The notes below the pieces were generated by a model, which was given only the letters and a program-made list of their open reading frames with translations, was not told the DNA's origin and made no database searches. From positions 80,113,816 through 80,177,815 of the forward strand of contig NW_024609846.1 in NCBI RefSeq assembly GCF_016920785.2: a stretch of 64,000 nt of DNA, read 5' to 3'. The DNA is from Ixodes scapularis (lineage: Eukaryota; Arthropoda; Arachnida; Ixodida; Ixodidae). Positions 11,520 through 23,021 of this stretch are shown piece by piece; positions within the stretch are counted from its first letter, which is position 1; every line of letters starts with the position of its first letter. The translations under genes were made by a program, and so were the position numbers.

Positions 11520-11966
11520 AACTCTTTAAGAAACGAACGCACTACACAAAGCTTCGAGCGCCCATTGGACAGTGGTCGCCACATGGCACCAAAACTGACC
11601 AATTGGCGCATCCGGTTCGCGTGCGTGCCCGCACGCTCGGCTGTCGCGATCTCGCGCAGCCTCGCGAGCCGCGAGACGCCCGAGACTCGAGCAGAACAGC
11701 CCGTGTTGAACAGCCGACGAAGTCTGCAACCTCGTAGATTTTGTCTCTCTTCTTGGTCCCGGGTAGGTATCTTTGATTTGACCCCGATTGCCAGTTACCT
11801 CCACGGACGAAACTTTTAACTCACCCGAGAACTCCAACGTCGGGAGCACGGGTCTCTAAACTGTTGGTCCCGCCGCGATTTTTGCTTCGCAGCCAATTCG
11901 AAGAGGCAGACTGGAGCGGCAAGCATAGCAGCTTTTTCACAGGACGGCCCCTACGGACACAGTACG
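11520..11966 (+). promoter_or_regulatory. HDLBP: Putative vigilin promoter and non-coding first exon
   Basis: The sequence shifts sharply to CpG-rich, repeat-free DNA. It has a reverse CCAAT box (ATTGG, 11564-11568) and a CCAATTGG (11599-11606). No TATA box is evident. A strong splice donor, ACG/GTAAGC, lies at 11966/11967 and could end an untranslated first exon spliced to the ATG-containing exon near 22.75 kb. CpG-rich sequence continues to about 12650. Assignment to vigilin is inferred from position and orientation; a transcript is needed to confirm it. Confidence 0.4.
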
Positions 11967-13542
11967 GTAAGCGAGCGCTTCCTTTCCGCACGCGATGTTG
12001 ACTACGCGAGCGCCGACAGCAGCTGGCGATGACGCGTCCGGAGCTGTCGATGCTCGGCATCTTTATCGAGCCGAGGCTGCGGCAGTGTCAGGTTGTGGTA
12101 GCCTTCTCTGGCGTCGTCCGAGGACCTCGCTGACACGTCGACGGATGCGAGGGGGGGTCAGAATAGGCCTAGATTTGTGTGCCTTTTCTCGGAGGGCTTT
12201 CAACGCCCCTCGACGCCGTGTCGGTCGTCGCGCTGGGCCGTGATCGTGAGGGCCATTGGCGATCCGAGCTGTCCAACCCGTGGGACGAGCCTCGGCACGA
12301 AGAGGAAGCTAGTGGCAACTGCTCCGGCCACGTTGGCATGTTGTCGAGCAGCGGCACTCGCCGTGCCAGCCAGACTTGCAAATCCGGTCTCATCGTTTTT
12401 GATTTGGAGTTAGCGGACGAGAGGGGGGCTGGATGGAAGCTGAGGAATTTTTTCTTGTCGCGTCGAAAGGAATTTATCGTGCGGCTTCTCGCGAGCCTGC
12501 GCGTGCTCGTCGACGCGCTTGATCTCGGTCAGAAAATATCGTCGTCGGTGACCCTGCCAAGTCTGGCAAAGCATTGCAGTTTTTTTAACACCGGTTTTTG
12601 GGCCGCTCCGACCGGGGGCGTTGGTATGATTCGCTCGGCAGCTCCGAGTACGTCTCTGGCGTGTATGATATATGTTTAATCCGTTTTATTTTGTATTTAT
12701 TTATTAGTTTGTGCGGCGATCTCGCATCGAGGTGAGGGAGTCTGCGCTGGGCGTCTTGTATCTCTTCTTGGAGAGGATTTTTATCGCGATCCTCGTTTGG
12801 GGGAGCGTGTCACAAGTGTGGAAATTTTCCTCTTTTTTTAGTTTTTGGTATGTTCTTGGGGATGTCGTTTTTATGTGTTTGGTCAGCGCGCAATAGACTG
12901 CCTTTGACGCTAGCTCGGAGGAGGAAATGTCAGGTCGGGAATTATTCGGTGATTGAATGCCGATTTGATTCAATCTTGTGCGTCGTTTTGGTGACTTGCA
13001 GCACGCTGTAGTTATATCTCCGATTTTGGTAGCCAAAGCTGTCCCGCCCGACTCTTGCAGTTTTGTTTTGTTCTTTTTTTTATTTTTGCGGCGCAAGCAG
13101 AGTGCTTGGTTCTCCGCATTTCAACGTGGGAAGCGAAAATTTCTATCTAATCTGAAGTGTTTTTGGAGCGGCTTTCTTGCTCTGGCGAGTTTGGAAACAG
13201 TTGACTTGGGCTTTCCAACCAAGGGAGACAAAAATTCCGAAGGTGATGCCTTTACAAAGGGCGCGCGTATGGATTGCGACGAAAACTGTGACAAACCCTT
13301 TATTATCCCTGAACAACCAGTGCAGACTGGATTACGAGGAAGCCCTACACACCTGAAAGGGTGTGGGTGCGGTGCAGATGCGTTTGTCACGAAGGATGTG
13401 GAAGTATCAACATTCTGTGTGGTCACAATATGTTATTAATGAAGAAAACACTAATTGCATCATCAATATTGCTGCTTACGATGTATTTTAATTTTTAATG
13501 CAAAGTTTGGCTGACTTCTTTTTTTTTTTTTACACTGTAGTA

Positions 13543-13902
13543 TCAACTATTGCACACTTGCCTGCCAGTCTTTGAAAGAGCTCTGGCGCAAACTAATGTC
13601 ACTGAATCCTGGGAAAGTAGTGCGAAGCTCCCTGTATAGTTGCCATTTAGGCTCATAAAATGAGCAATTTCTCCTTGACCTCTCCATTCTTGGTGAGCCA
13701 ATCTAAATTCGCTGGTAGCTTTGTTGAGGCGTTTCTCGAACACCAAGATTTTGTTCTCCGCACACCGACTAAACAAGTGCACATCTTTGTGCCGCCACCG
13801 CATACAAAGCCAATGTTTGGTGGCATCAAAAAATAATTTTTTTGTCTTTAAATATGCAAGAACACCAATACCATTGTAAGAGATCTGTGGAGGTAAGCAC
13901 AC
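13543..13902 (-). repeat. Dispersed repeat, copy 1
   Basis: Read on the minus strand it matches 18566-18835 on the plus strand at roughly 70 percent by eye. The shared stretch includes GAATTTAGATTGGCTCACCA and a following GGAGAAATTGCTC block. This copy stays open for 119 codons (containing RLAHQEWRG) while the other is interrupted, so it may descend from a coding element or be non-coding. I do not recognise the peptide. Confidence 0.7.
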
Positions 13903-15161
13903 TTAATAAGTGGATTTCGTGCACAATGCCAAGGATGCTTATATTGGCAAGGAACACAATTTAATTCAAACACTGTGTCAATAAAATCAAACTTTATGCA
14001 AAAAAAAAAAAAAAAAATTAGAGCAATTATGACGGCGAGAGGATTATTTGAAGTTCTGCACTGAAGTCCATGACGTTACGGAATGGTCATTTGCTCTTTC
14101 GACCTCAACGAGACGGTATTTTACTTTTTCCACCTCAACGTGAAGGCGAGACCGATCCATTCCTCCACGTGCCCGAAATGCAGAGAGAGAAAACAAGTGG
14201 AAAGGAGGTGACTACTGACTAAATTGCGTCTCGTGCCGTCAATATTGCTCTAGAAAAATTTTTTTTAACATGTAAAATTAATGTTTTAACACGTGTCACA
14301 TCAAACCTTTAAAAAAAAATTTTTTTTTTTTTTGAGTTTTTTAAGGTTATATTATTTTTGGAAGTGCCAAGTTTAATTATGGTAACATAATCGGGGGGTG
14401 AGGGTAAGTTATATATAAGTTGGAAATTGCACTAAAAGCAACTTTGAATTTGGTGCCTTGTTTTTTGCCTTTTGATAGCGGTACCAGTAGACAAAAAATC
14501 GGAAGTAACGGTATATCCCAACATTTCACTGTTTTTCACCTGCAGCCAGCTGAACATAGCAGGTGTTTGTGTACGTGCACTTAAAAAGAAGGGAGCGGAG
14601 TTGTGCATTTTTTGGGGGCCAAAGGCCTGGAGACAAAGGAAGTGCATAGAGAAGCGCTTAGAATGGGTATGGTGGGATGTGCATTTCAAGAAAAGGTCAT
14701 CCTTTGGAGGTTGCAACTGAGGCCACAATGCAGCAAATGGAGTTGATCCGTGCTGACATGCGCCAATAGATGTCAGAGCTGGTAGTTTAGGTTGCTTTTG
14801 TGGAACTGCCTTTAACATCATGCACAAGCAAAGTCCGTAAATGTTCTTTTTAATACACATCTTGCTTTGCAGCATGTACATTGACTTGCCTATGTACTGG
14901 TCACAGTCTTGCTCATCTTAATTTCTTCTTTGCCCTGATAATGGAAGACAATATACTTGTGCTTTGACAGTTGCCCATGTGCGTGTGCAGAGTTAACACT
15001 CAGGTGCAGTCCTTGCACTACTAAAGACAGGCCTCATGTATTGTCTGTTAGGGAAACGAGACAGGCACTCTGCTCTTGTCACTGACCACACAGAAATTAC
15101 TTGCATCGTGACGAAGTGATTGCAAAAAGTAGCTGTACTTAATTATGCTAGATAGTTATTA

Positions 15162-15647
15162 ATAGACCTGGGAGTTGATTAAAAAAAAATTTTGCCCGAT
15201 GGATCGCTATCTTTCAATTGATTTATTAATTGGTTACGTTGGTCTTCGGACATGATATATAAGAGTGTCAAAACTACTTTTTAAAACTATTTCTTGCTAT
15301 GTCTACAATGGCGGAATGCACATCCACATTCGAAACTTGACACCGTGCTGCCACAAAGGGGGACAAAAAAAATGGGCAAGCAATTTTAAGAATGATGCAT
15401 CAGTGCATTCTTATTTAAATCTTACATTCACCCTGATCAGAGAATGCTAAAAGTCATTACTGTGGAGTATCAGAGTCCATCCTGCTAAAATAAATAAATC
15501 CCCGTCAAGTAGTGAAGTATGAATTGCTACTTTCTCCTAAAAATTTCTAGGTCAAACTCAAACCAGTCAACCCACTAAAGAAATAAATAATTGCAATTAA
15601 AGCATAAATGATTGATTGGAAGGTTAATCAATCAATTGCCCAGCCCA
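15162..15647. mobile_element. hAT-type MITE (486 bp) with 8-bp TSD
   Basis: The ends are imperfectly inverted (GACCTGGGAGTTGATTAA against TGGGCTGGGCAATTGATT) and resemble the GGGCTGGGCAATTGATT style of hAT miniature elements. They are flanked by identical 8-bp duplications AGTTATTA (15154-15161 and 15648-15655). No transposase is encoded. Confidence 0.85.
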
Positions 15648-16219
15648 AGTTATTAAGGTATGCACCTGTTTCCCTTCTTTATAGCTTAGTTTATAGGAAG
15701 TATCTTAAACGCGTAGCATTTATAGGGCCAGCTTTCAACGCTGTTAATTTGTCCGAGCCCGGCACGTAGTCTTGATAAAGGTGCAGCTGCAATCAGAAAC
15801 TGCTCTCAAAGCGAGGACTTTCCCCGGCATGTGCTCGGAGGCAACCTCGTTACGAAGGCCCCTGCTTTGTGGGCTTCCTGTTGGGTTTTGTTGCACCCTA
15901 CAACGGTGGGCACAGTTGCCAGTTGAAGGGGAAGAGCAGGGAACGCAGCTGCAAAACAACCACGCCGGGCCTAGCAGCGGCAGGAAGCCAGTTCGTTGTC
16001 GACAGCTCAACTGACACTGGGACGAATGGCCTCAAAGCTTTGCGTGGGACACCTCCGGTTCTTTCGTTGTCATGAAAACTGTTCAACAGATGGATACTGG
16101 TTTCGGTTGAATGATGCATGCAGAAATATAGGATACTCTTCTCACTGCTCCCTGGAGCCTATCTTTAATTAGATTGCTTCTACGTCCAGTCAGAAATTTG
16201 CAGATTGAGGGACTGTTGT

Positions 16220-16248
16220 AGGGCAACTTCACGAAGCGAAGTTGCCCT
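16220..16248. repeat. Mini fold-back made of two TTAA-family termini
   Basis: The terminal repeat AGGGCAACTTC is followed after 5 bases by its inverse, GCGAAGTTGCCCT. This 29-bp unit abuts the left end of the element at 16253 across a shared TTAA, so three copies of one terminus lie within about 50 bp. Confidence 0.85.
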
Positions 16249-16252
16249 TTAA

Positions 16253-17098
16253 AGGGCAACTTCGCTTCATTTTTGGTTTTGAAAAAACAATGCAGTCCTC
16301 TTCAGTATCGCCTAGGAAGACCACACGTGAAATGTTACGACGCAGTTCTGTCTAAATGTTTCTTAAACGGTCCGGCAAACTTTGCCGAAATCGGCTGACT
16401 TGAGCGGGCGAGTTCAGGTGCAACCAACAGCGCAGTCAAGGCTACGGCATGGGCGGAGCCAACATTGAGCTAAACGTCATTATCATGGCCCCCTTTTGCT
16501 TGTTTTTACTTCTCCGGGCGAGCGTAGCGCATGACGTCAGCAACGTTGCCTCTTGGCGCTCAGCGGTGTCCACGTTATTGGTGTAACGCGCCTGCGCAGA
16601 GCATTTCTTGGGAGCCGTCCGGCCACCCGCCGTGGTCCCGCCGTCACCGCCGTCTTCCGCGTCACACCCGCCGTCGTCGTCTCACCGATTGTGATTATTG
16701 TCTCTCGGAGTTTCGTCCACACTATGGACACCACGTGCGCAGACTTATGCCGCAGTTGTGTAGACGTCGTCGAATGCCGTAGACATCAAAACGTGGCGAA
16801 GAGTGCGGTGCAGACGACACTCGCGCCTGCCACACGCCCGCCCCAATCCTGCCCGTCGTTGGGCCGAGGATCACGTGACATCTCGTACCACGTGATGGCC
16901 ATGTACTTGGCGACCCGAGGCCAATGTTGCCGGGCGGAGCCGAAGTTTCGGTTTCGATTTCCGCTCTTGTTTAAAATTAGATTTAAAAATATATATCCCA
17001 TGTTTCACGAAGCAAACGACGTAGTTTGTTTTACTAGGGCTTTTAAATTCGAAATCAATCATTATCCCGAAATCTTCGGAATTGAGCGGAGTTGCCCT
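16253..17098. mobile_element. TTAA-flanked TIR element, AGGGCAAC family
   Basis: The left end is AGGGCAACTTCGCTTC and the right end is the inverse AGGGCAACTCCGCTCAATTC, with TTAA on both sides (16249-16252 and 17099-17102). TTAA target duplication is typical of piggyBac-type transposition. The body is 846 bp. A second copy in the opposite orientation starts at 63562 and shares internal sequence (the CGAAACTTCGG and CACGTG-rich parts). Open frames inside (16553-17107) show no transposase motif. Confidence 0.85.
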
Positions 17099-18082
17099 TT
17101 AATTTAGCCGGCGGTCGCACGACTACGAAGCTGCAGGGGCGTTGCATGATGCTGTAATTAGTTGGTACCTAATGTGATCACGTAACGTGATTGTGTTGCG
17201 TGACAGTTGCATTACAGGACCGCATAACTCTTGTGGATCACGGATTATGTGGCGTGTAGTGGTAATGTGACGTCACATGACCCATCCTGACATTGGGGCT
17301 ATACATTTTATTTTATTTTTTTCACAATACTAATCTAAGCAGCTCTGCTGGCACGGGAGAGGGCATTGGACTATGGAGCGAAAGGTCTGAGGGATAATTC
17401 TTTGCAAGAAACAGTTTTTTTTTTTCTTGTAAAACATTTGGTTGTGTTGTCACGTTTTCGTACCAGTTTTTCGTAACACTCGCACGGGATGTGGAGATTC
17501 CTTTGGTCTCCCTTCCCCGGCTGGTCGGAACGCTCAGTCTCCTTGCTGTGAGCTCAGACTTGTTTCGTTAAGCTTAGGACCTGTGCTTTGGGCATTCCTC
17601 TTCATTTTCTCCCGGCAAAACCTTTTTCTGCTCCACCGCTCGATTGTGGCTGCCTCTTCTTTTCCCGCTTTGGCAAAAGGGCACTCATTTGGCGGCCGTG
17701 ACAGGGTTTGGATGTGTTATTGGGAACCTGTCCGACGTTTTCCCGCCCTCGGCTGCTCTCGGGACCCCGTGCCTGGCAAGTAAGGATTATTTCTTATGGG
17801 GAGTTCATTTTAGGGAGTGTCCTTACTCTATCCTTACTCTGGTATGTGTGTCTTCACTTCTGCTAAATTCAAGAGATAAGCAAGGTAGCAAACATCAGCA
17901 TGGCATAGGTATTTATCGAACTGACCTGTGGTAATGTAGCCTAAATGTTGTCTGCATTGCCGGAGAGATGCGAGACCATGCTACTAGGTGATGTCTCCTG
18001 TTTTGAGATTGTCACCACTGTTGAAATAAAGCTTTGGTTACCCTGTCAATACCTCTGTTGGTGGCGAAAACCCCACTTAAAC

Positions 18083-18104
18083 TGGTGCCCCACGTTGGGT
18101 GCCA
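18083..18104 (-). other. LTR retroelement primer-binding-site-like sequence
   Basis: On the minus strand this reads TGGCACCCAACGTGGGGC, one base from the classical tRNA-Lys(1,2) primer-binding site. Adjacent sequence at 18111 onward (TGAGACAGTCACTCC, LTR-end-like TG...CA) could be the edge of a minus-strand LTR, but the other LTR end is not visible and no gag/pol remains. Confidence 0.4.
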
Positions 18105-18565
18105 AAATATGAGACAGTCACTCCTGGTAGTAACCTAAGGGTTTAGTGGCAGTCTCGAATTGGGGGGCGCTAAGCCTACTCCGACACCTCATAGCTTTCT
18201 CTCGCGAACACTGCTACGAGCGGGTCCGAACGTCAGCCGCACCAAAGTCACTGGATCCTCGAAGAGTAGCGCCATTGCCTTCCCTTCTGCTAGCCAAACG
18301 CAAACAAATACTAATATACAGACAACCAAAACCTTGCAAGGCAATTGGCTAATCAGTTTTCGTTGCTATGGCAATCACCATTTCGATCCCTTGAAATCTT
18401 CAAAGCTTCGGGAGGGTCGTTCTAATCCAGTCGCACCAGAATCACCATGGAGCAGCACTGTACTGTAGGCGTTCCTCACCAATATAAGAGTTTTTGGCGC
18501 TGTGTATGCAGTCAGCTTATCAATCATGCCCATCTTCACGGGTCTCTTACTATTATATTCTTCTT

Positions 18566-18835
18566 CCGGCATATTTCAAAACAGGAAAATTATTTTTCAA
18601 TGCCTCCAAGCACCGACACCACATGTGGTGGTGGTACGAAGATATGAACGCTTGTTTCGTCAGTGTGTGGGTAGCAATATCTTGGTATACAAGGAACGTC
18701 TCTATAAAGATACTCATCACCACTGAATTTAGATCGGCTCACCAGGAATGGAGAGGCTGAGGAGAAATTGCTCGTTTCATGAGCCAGAATGACGACCATA
18801 CTTTCCCACAATCCAGTTACTTTAAGCCACACCAG
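18566..18835 (+). repeat. Dispersed repeat, copy 2
   Basis: This is an inverted copy of the repeat at 13543-13902. Shared landmarks include GAATTTAGATCGGCTCACCA and GGAGAAATTGCTCG. No terminal inverted repeats or target duplications are visible. Confidence 0.7.
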
Positions 18836-19131
18836 TGATCACTTTTTTAAGAAAAAAGGAGCACATACCACAATAGGACCGTGTCCAACACTGTTTGTTA
18901 GAACACCAAGACACTCCCAAATACCTGTGCCGATAAGGTCAGATAGAAGGGCTCACCTTGACTACACTGTTCCTAGAACGCAGTTCTAGTGAGCAAAGAA
19001 GGAAGGAACTTTGTGACATGTGTTTTCTCTATTGCATTTGCTGGAGGAGTCTCTTCGTTCCTGCAGTCCGGAATGTACGAAAACCTTCTCTCTCACAGCA
19101 TTGTCACCCAAAACTACTAGGTTTCCGGATT

Positions 19132-19157
19132 GGGGGAGGGAAGGGGGGGGGGGGGGG
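19132..19157. repeat. Poly-G tract
   Basis: G runs including one of about 15 bases. It is a low-complexity tract and may be length-variable. Confidence 0.85.
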
Positions 19158-19664
19158 CAAGTTCCTTTGGGAGGGGGTGAGGAGGAAGGCCCTCCAAGAC
19201 GGGACCCTCCTATACTTCACAAACAGGTTGAAGCACTTGGCAAGGAGGCCGAATGTTCCGAATAAGGACCCCCCCCACACTCAAGGCTTGAAAACCAGCC
19301 CATAAAAGCAGTCTACTTTGAAAATTTAAGATTTTAAACAAGTGCTTGAGCTGCTAAGCAAAATCCAACTCAGATGGGTGATTCTGTATTCTCAGATGAG
19401 CTTGCATTAAAAATTATTTGTTCTGTCATCAACTGTCAAGATGATTTATTGCAGTGAACAAGTGCCCCGCCAGTCCCAATGCAAGTTAGGTGTTGGGGTC
19501 ATTGTGCATCTTTACCCTCGCTTCTGATCCTCCGCATATGTTCAATACAATTTAAAATGACCTATTAGTTCATTGGCACACATGCTAGAGAAGCTTGTAA
19601 CCTGTGAGACAAAGTGAAGTATAGTAAGGCAAGTTGTTAATCATTCTATGTGGACAACATTTCA

Positions 19665-20119
19665 TGGTTATTTGGGAGGACACATATTCTACATGATCGG
19701 ACATATCGCAATACAATTTTGCAACTGTATTTTGTATTTCTGAATTGAAACACATTTTCGGATGTCTTCTTGGTGTCGCAATACCATTAGGGCCGATGTA
19801 TTTTGTTACAATTTTAAAAGAATTGTTTACCTCCACACAGAGGGTCAAGACCAAGTTTCTTCAGGGATGTTTTGTGTCTCTGACCGCAGATGACTCCCCT
19901 CTTTATTGTGCAAAAGTTAAATGTTTTCCCACACTTAGGTGGTCGACTATTCCAGTCGAATCCAAAAGTTAAAGGCTCTGTCGGCGCACCCAACTAACAG
20001 TTAAAAGGATATGGGTTCCTTAAAGTTCGTTCCACGGTGACGTTATAAGGTCAACGCTGAAAGAGGCGTCTGGATTGGACATAAACATAGCGACCTCTCG
20101 TGGTTATTTGGGAGGACAC
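19665..20119 (+). repeat. 19-bp direct repeat pair
   Basis: TGGTTATTTGGGAGGACAC occurs identically at 19665-19683 and 20101-20119, in the same orientation. It may mark two ends or two copies of a small element. The intervening sequence is not recognised. Confidence 0.7.
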
Positions 20120-20394
20120 TAAACTGATTTAGTTGTCGCTGGGATTTTGTCTCAGAAAGATAAGAAACACTGAAATAAAACTGCACTCGAGGAACGGCGA
20201 AAAAATCGCTTGCTTCCCTTATGACTTTCTAAAGTACAAGATGTGAATTCTGCAGTAAATTTGATTCAAACTTAATTCAGGCTTCAACATGTAGTGAGAA
20301 CTCGCTTTCTGGTTTAAAAACAAAACCTCGAATTCTATAGCATGCTTCTTTTCGTTTTTTATATGCTGTAAGGGGGTGCACCAAAACATTTAAA

Positions 20395-20602
20395 ATAATG
20401 TTTTTATTACAATGTATTTCAGTGTCTGATGTACATCTGTATTTGCATTTCCAAATACTGTTCTATTTTTCAAATGTATTTCTGATACTTATTGCGATAC
20501 ATTTTAGGAATGTATTTCAGTATCAGTATTTTAGCTGTTTTTGCCATGTATCCCAGTACTTGTATTTCCAAGCATGTTTGAGAGTATCTCTGTCCAACCC
20601 TG
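20395..20602. mobile_element. hAT 3' terminus with subterminal repeats
   Basis: An array of diverged TGTATTTCAGTA / GTATTT motifs ends in GTCCAACCCTG, whose complement CAGGGTTGGAC is a common hAT end. Dense short subterminal motifs next to such an end are typical. The 5' end was not found, so the copy is probably truncated. Confidence 0.55.
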
Positions 20603-20625
20603 CATAACACCTAGCAATTGAGGGA

Positions 20626-20647
20626 GGGGGGGGGGGGGGGGGGGGGG
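20626..20647. repeat. Poly-G tract
   Basis: An uninterrupted run of about 22 G lies shortly after the hAT end. Confidence 0.9.
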
Positions 20648-20699
20648 CTGCGGGGCTAGGGCGTACTTGGGCCGCCGTCGTAACTTTGCGAGGCGGCGT

Positions 20700-21048
20700 G
20701 TATGGGTGGCCCAATGTGGGTCAATATTTTGTAATGAGCCATCTGCGGACTGTCACTGCGGAGCGGCGTGAACGGTCCGTGGTTGTCTGACATGCAGTGT
20801 GGGACGGCGGGTGATACACCTGCCGTCCTTCACTGTGCGGCGCCAAAATTGGCGAAGGAAGACGTCGGCGGCGAGCTTCGGTTGCTAGGTGTTCGTGGGG
20901 CAGTGGCGACGTTGCAAACTCTATAAAAGTGTGCTCCAACCTCGTCCAAGGTCAGCGCGTGTACCAGGGCACTAATGCTAACACATTAAAACTCGACTGC
21001 TCGAAACCGAAACCAAACGGGTACGGTAGCTGGTGACCCGAAATCGTG
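20700..21048 (+). mobile_element. Possible solo LTR / LTR fragment
   Basis: A GC-rich stretch contains a TATAAAAG promoter-like box (20922), an ATTAAA (20985), and 40-50 bases later TGGTGACCCGAAATCGTG, which resembles the TGGTGACCC primer-binding sites of Gypsy-type retrotransposons. TG/CA termini and a second LTR are not clear, so the boundaries are approximate. Confidence 0.3.
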
Positions 21049-21059
21049 TAACTACACCC

Positions 21060-22740
21060 GACCACATTTTTTTTTTTTTTAGTCCTCTTTGGTTTTTGAA
21101 GCAGATGACGACGTGGGCGAACTTGTGTGAAATGTTGTCGTGTGTTTGTTTCTCACTGATATCCTTTTTGCTTGATATTCTGCGCTTGGAGATCATTTGG
21201 CTGGTACCATGAATGTGGCAACAGTTGACAAAATTCTCAGTGTGCGAATATGTTCAACCCGAGTCACCTTGTCTTGAAACCTTGAAACACGTGCACCAGG
21301 GTGAACTTCCCCCATTGTCATTGTTGCATCCTTAAATGAACTGTCGCTCTGCACAGAAGCTTTGCCAAATGGCCTCACGACCCGAGTGCTTGTCTTTTGA
21401 GCTTCCTCACCCACTCCTAAATAAACCGTTTCTCTGGGCTGTCCACTGCATGCTGGTTGAGTTCATTTCTGCTGTTTAGGTGAGGACATTTCGAAGTTTG
21501 AACAGGAAAAGCTATCAGATGTACTGGTGTTATTACATAAAGACGGCACTCCAGACATGTCCTGTCCCCTGAGGATTCGGTTCAAGAATCTTAGTAACGT
21601 AGTTAGGGAATATGAAAACATTTTGGTGGACAGCCTAATGCGACACCACTTGGAAGCAATGAACTGGCAGGATGGAATGCATGCGAATTCTTGATGCAAG
21701 TTTCGAAAAATTCGGAGAGACACTTAAGACTGCTCACGTATAGATATGCGAAAGAAAGCATTCTTACACGCAGCGCATTCCTACAAGCAGTGTACCACGT
21801 CTTCCTTTTTCCACGGCTTCCGTGACGATGCATCTGCGTTGCCGTGATTTTCTTTGGATTTAATTCCCGAGGCGCGTCTGCTTTGACCTTGAGCGCCCGG
21901 CCAACTTCCGCGACGAAGCATCTGATGTGTTGCACTTATTGGGAATTCTGCTTGTGGGTGCCGTTTTTCTGCTACAGACGGTTACAGACAATGCCGTCTT
22001 CGCTCTATGGGACACTTAATGCTTTCGCTTTAATATATTGTGCACAACTAGCTTGCTTTCGGTGTATCGGATGTCAAAGCTTATATTATTCTTTGTTTAC
22101 GTCGGCCAAGAAACATCAGGGGTGCAACACCTCCCTTTGTAATACTTCATCTAACGTCCTGATCGTTCAGTAGTTACCCTAGGCTCGTCGTACACAAACA
22201 AAATTAACATTTTAACGAAATGGCGAAACCTGCTCAAAGGAGGGGAGTGCCTATCGTTCAAAGCGAGACTTCGCAACCCTTTCGAAGAAGTGCTTGCATG
22301 GCGTTGCAAGGTGAAAAGTCCTTCCAAATACTCGGTGTTAAGTCGCACTTGGATTTGTTATGTGCGGGCAAAAGATGAAGGGATATCCAGTTTGCCTTTG
22401 CTGGGGGCTCAGAATTTTACGTGAGCTATTGAGCCTCGGGCTATTGAGCCTCCAGTCAATGAGGAGCTTTCTTCCTTTTGTCTCTCTCATCAATCATGTT
22501 TTATACAAATATTGCAATCTGACATGCTGAGTGCGTCTTGTACGTTTGACCATTTCGAGATTATAAAAAAAAAAAAAATCGATGTCCCATTTATTGCATT
22601 TTATAGGTGAATAGAGTCCTTTGACAAAGTTACTCGCACGGAAAACTAATCTTCTGGAGCTTGCCCGCGTTGAGAAGCTGCTTTGTTGGTGACCCGCCGC
22701 TTGCGCGCATGCTTGCAGCTGTACTGTCTGACTTTGGACG
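21060..22740. other. Intronic sequence upstream of vigilin ATG exon, nothing recognised
   Basis: Mostly AT-rich unique-looking sequence with poly-T and poly-A runs (21069, 22566). No coding or element signature I can support. Confidence 0.4.
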
Positions 22741-22754
22741 AGTCCCCAGCCACA

Positions 22755-23021
22755 ATGAATGCGGACTTGCACCTGGAGAGCGCGTCGGTGGCGCTGACCC
22801 CCGGAGGTGGTGGGGATGCGGGGGGCCCCCTGGCGGAGGAGGCGTGCCCGGCCAGCCCCCCCGCGGCCCCCTCCGGCTCGTCCGGCGCGGGGGGCTTCAG
22901 CTACGATGAGGTGTTCCCTGCGCTGCCCGAGAAGGAGGCCGTACCCGAGGTGTCGAGCAGCTCTGGCAGCCTGGGACAGTGGAACCACAGGATGCACGTC
23001 AAGTCTTCCGTCATCACCCAG
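22755..23021 (+). CDS. HDLBP: Vigilin coding exon 1
   Basis: Starts at ATG in CACAATG and ends at CAG/GTGGGC, 89 codons, phase 0. It is Gly/Ala/Pro-rich, then carries YDEVFPALPEK and HVKSSVITQ, both aligned with the vigilin N-terminus. A CCCCAG just upstream (near 22749) may be the acceptor from the untranslated exon. Confidence 0.93.

Larger units (their letters stand above)
11967..22740 (+). other. HDLBP: Putative vigilin 5' intron
   Basis: About 10.8 kb separates the putative first exon from the ATG exon. CpG-rich sequence to about 12.7 kb gives way to AT-rich DNA carrying listed repeats: two copies of one dispersed repeat (13543-13902 and 18566-18835), an hAT-type element (15162-15647), a TTAA element (16253-17098), an LTR primer-site remnant (18083), an hAT 3' end (20395-20602) and an LTR-like stretch (20700-21048). 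The 166-codon frame at 12179-12679 shows no domain and is probably chance in GC-rich DNA. Confidence 0.4.

Noticed and set aside
12179..12679. 166-codon frame in CpG-rich DNA
   Set aside because: High GC lowers stop frequency. No domain, no plausible start context and no conserved motif. More likely 5' intron or leader sequence.
16553..17107. 184-codon frame inside the TTAA element
   Set aside because: No transposase motif (no DDD/DDE signature or zinc ribbon). It ends in the terminal repeat, so it is chance.
22494..22997. 167-codon minus-strand frame rich in Arg/Gly/Ala
   Set aside because: It is the antisense shadow of GC-rich vigilin exon 1 with no domain.
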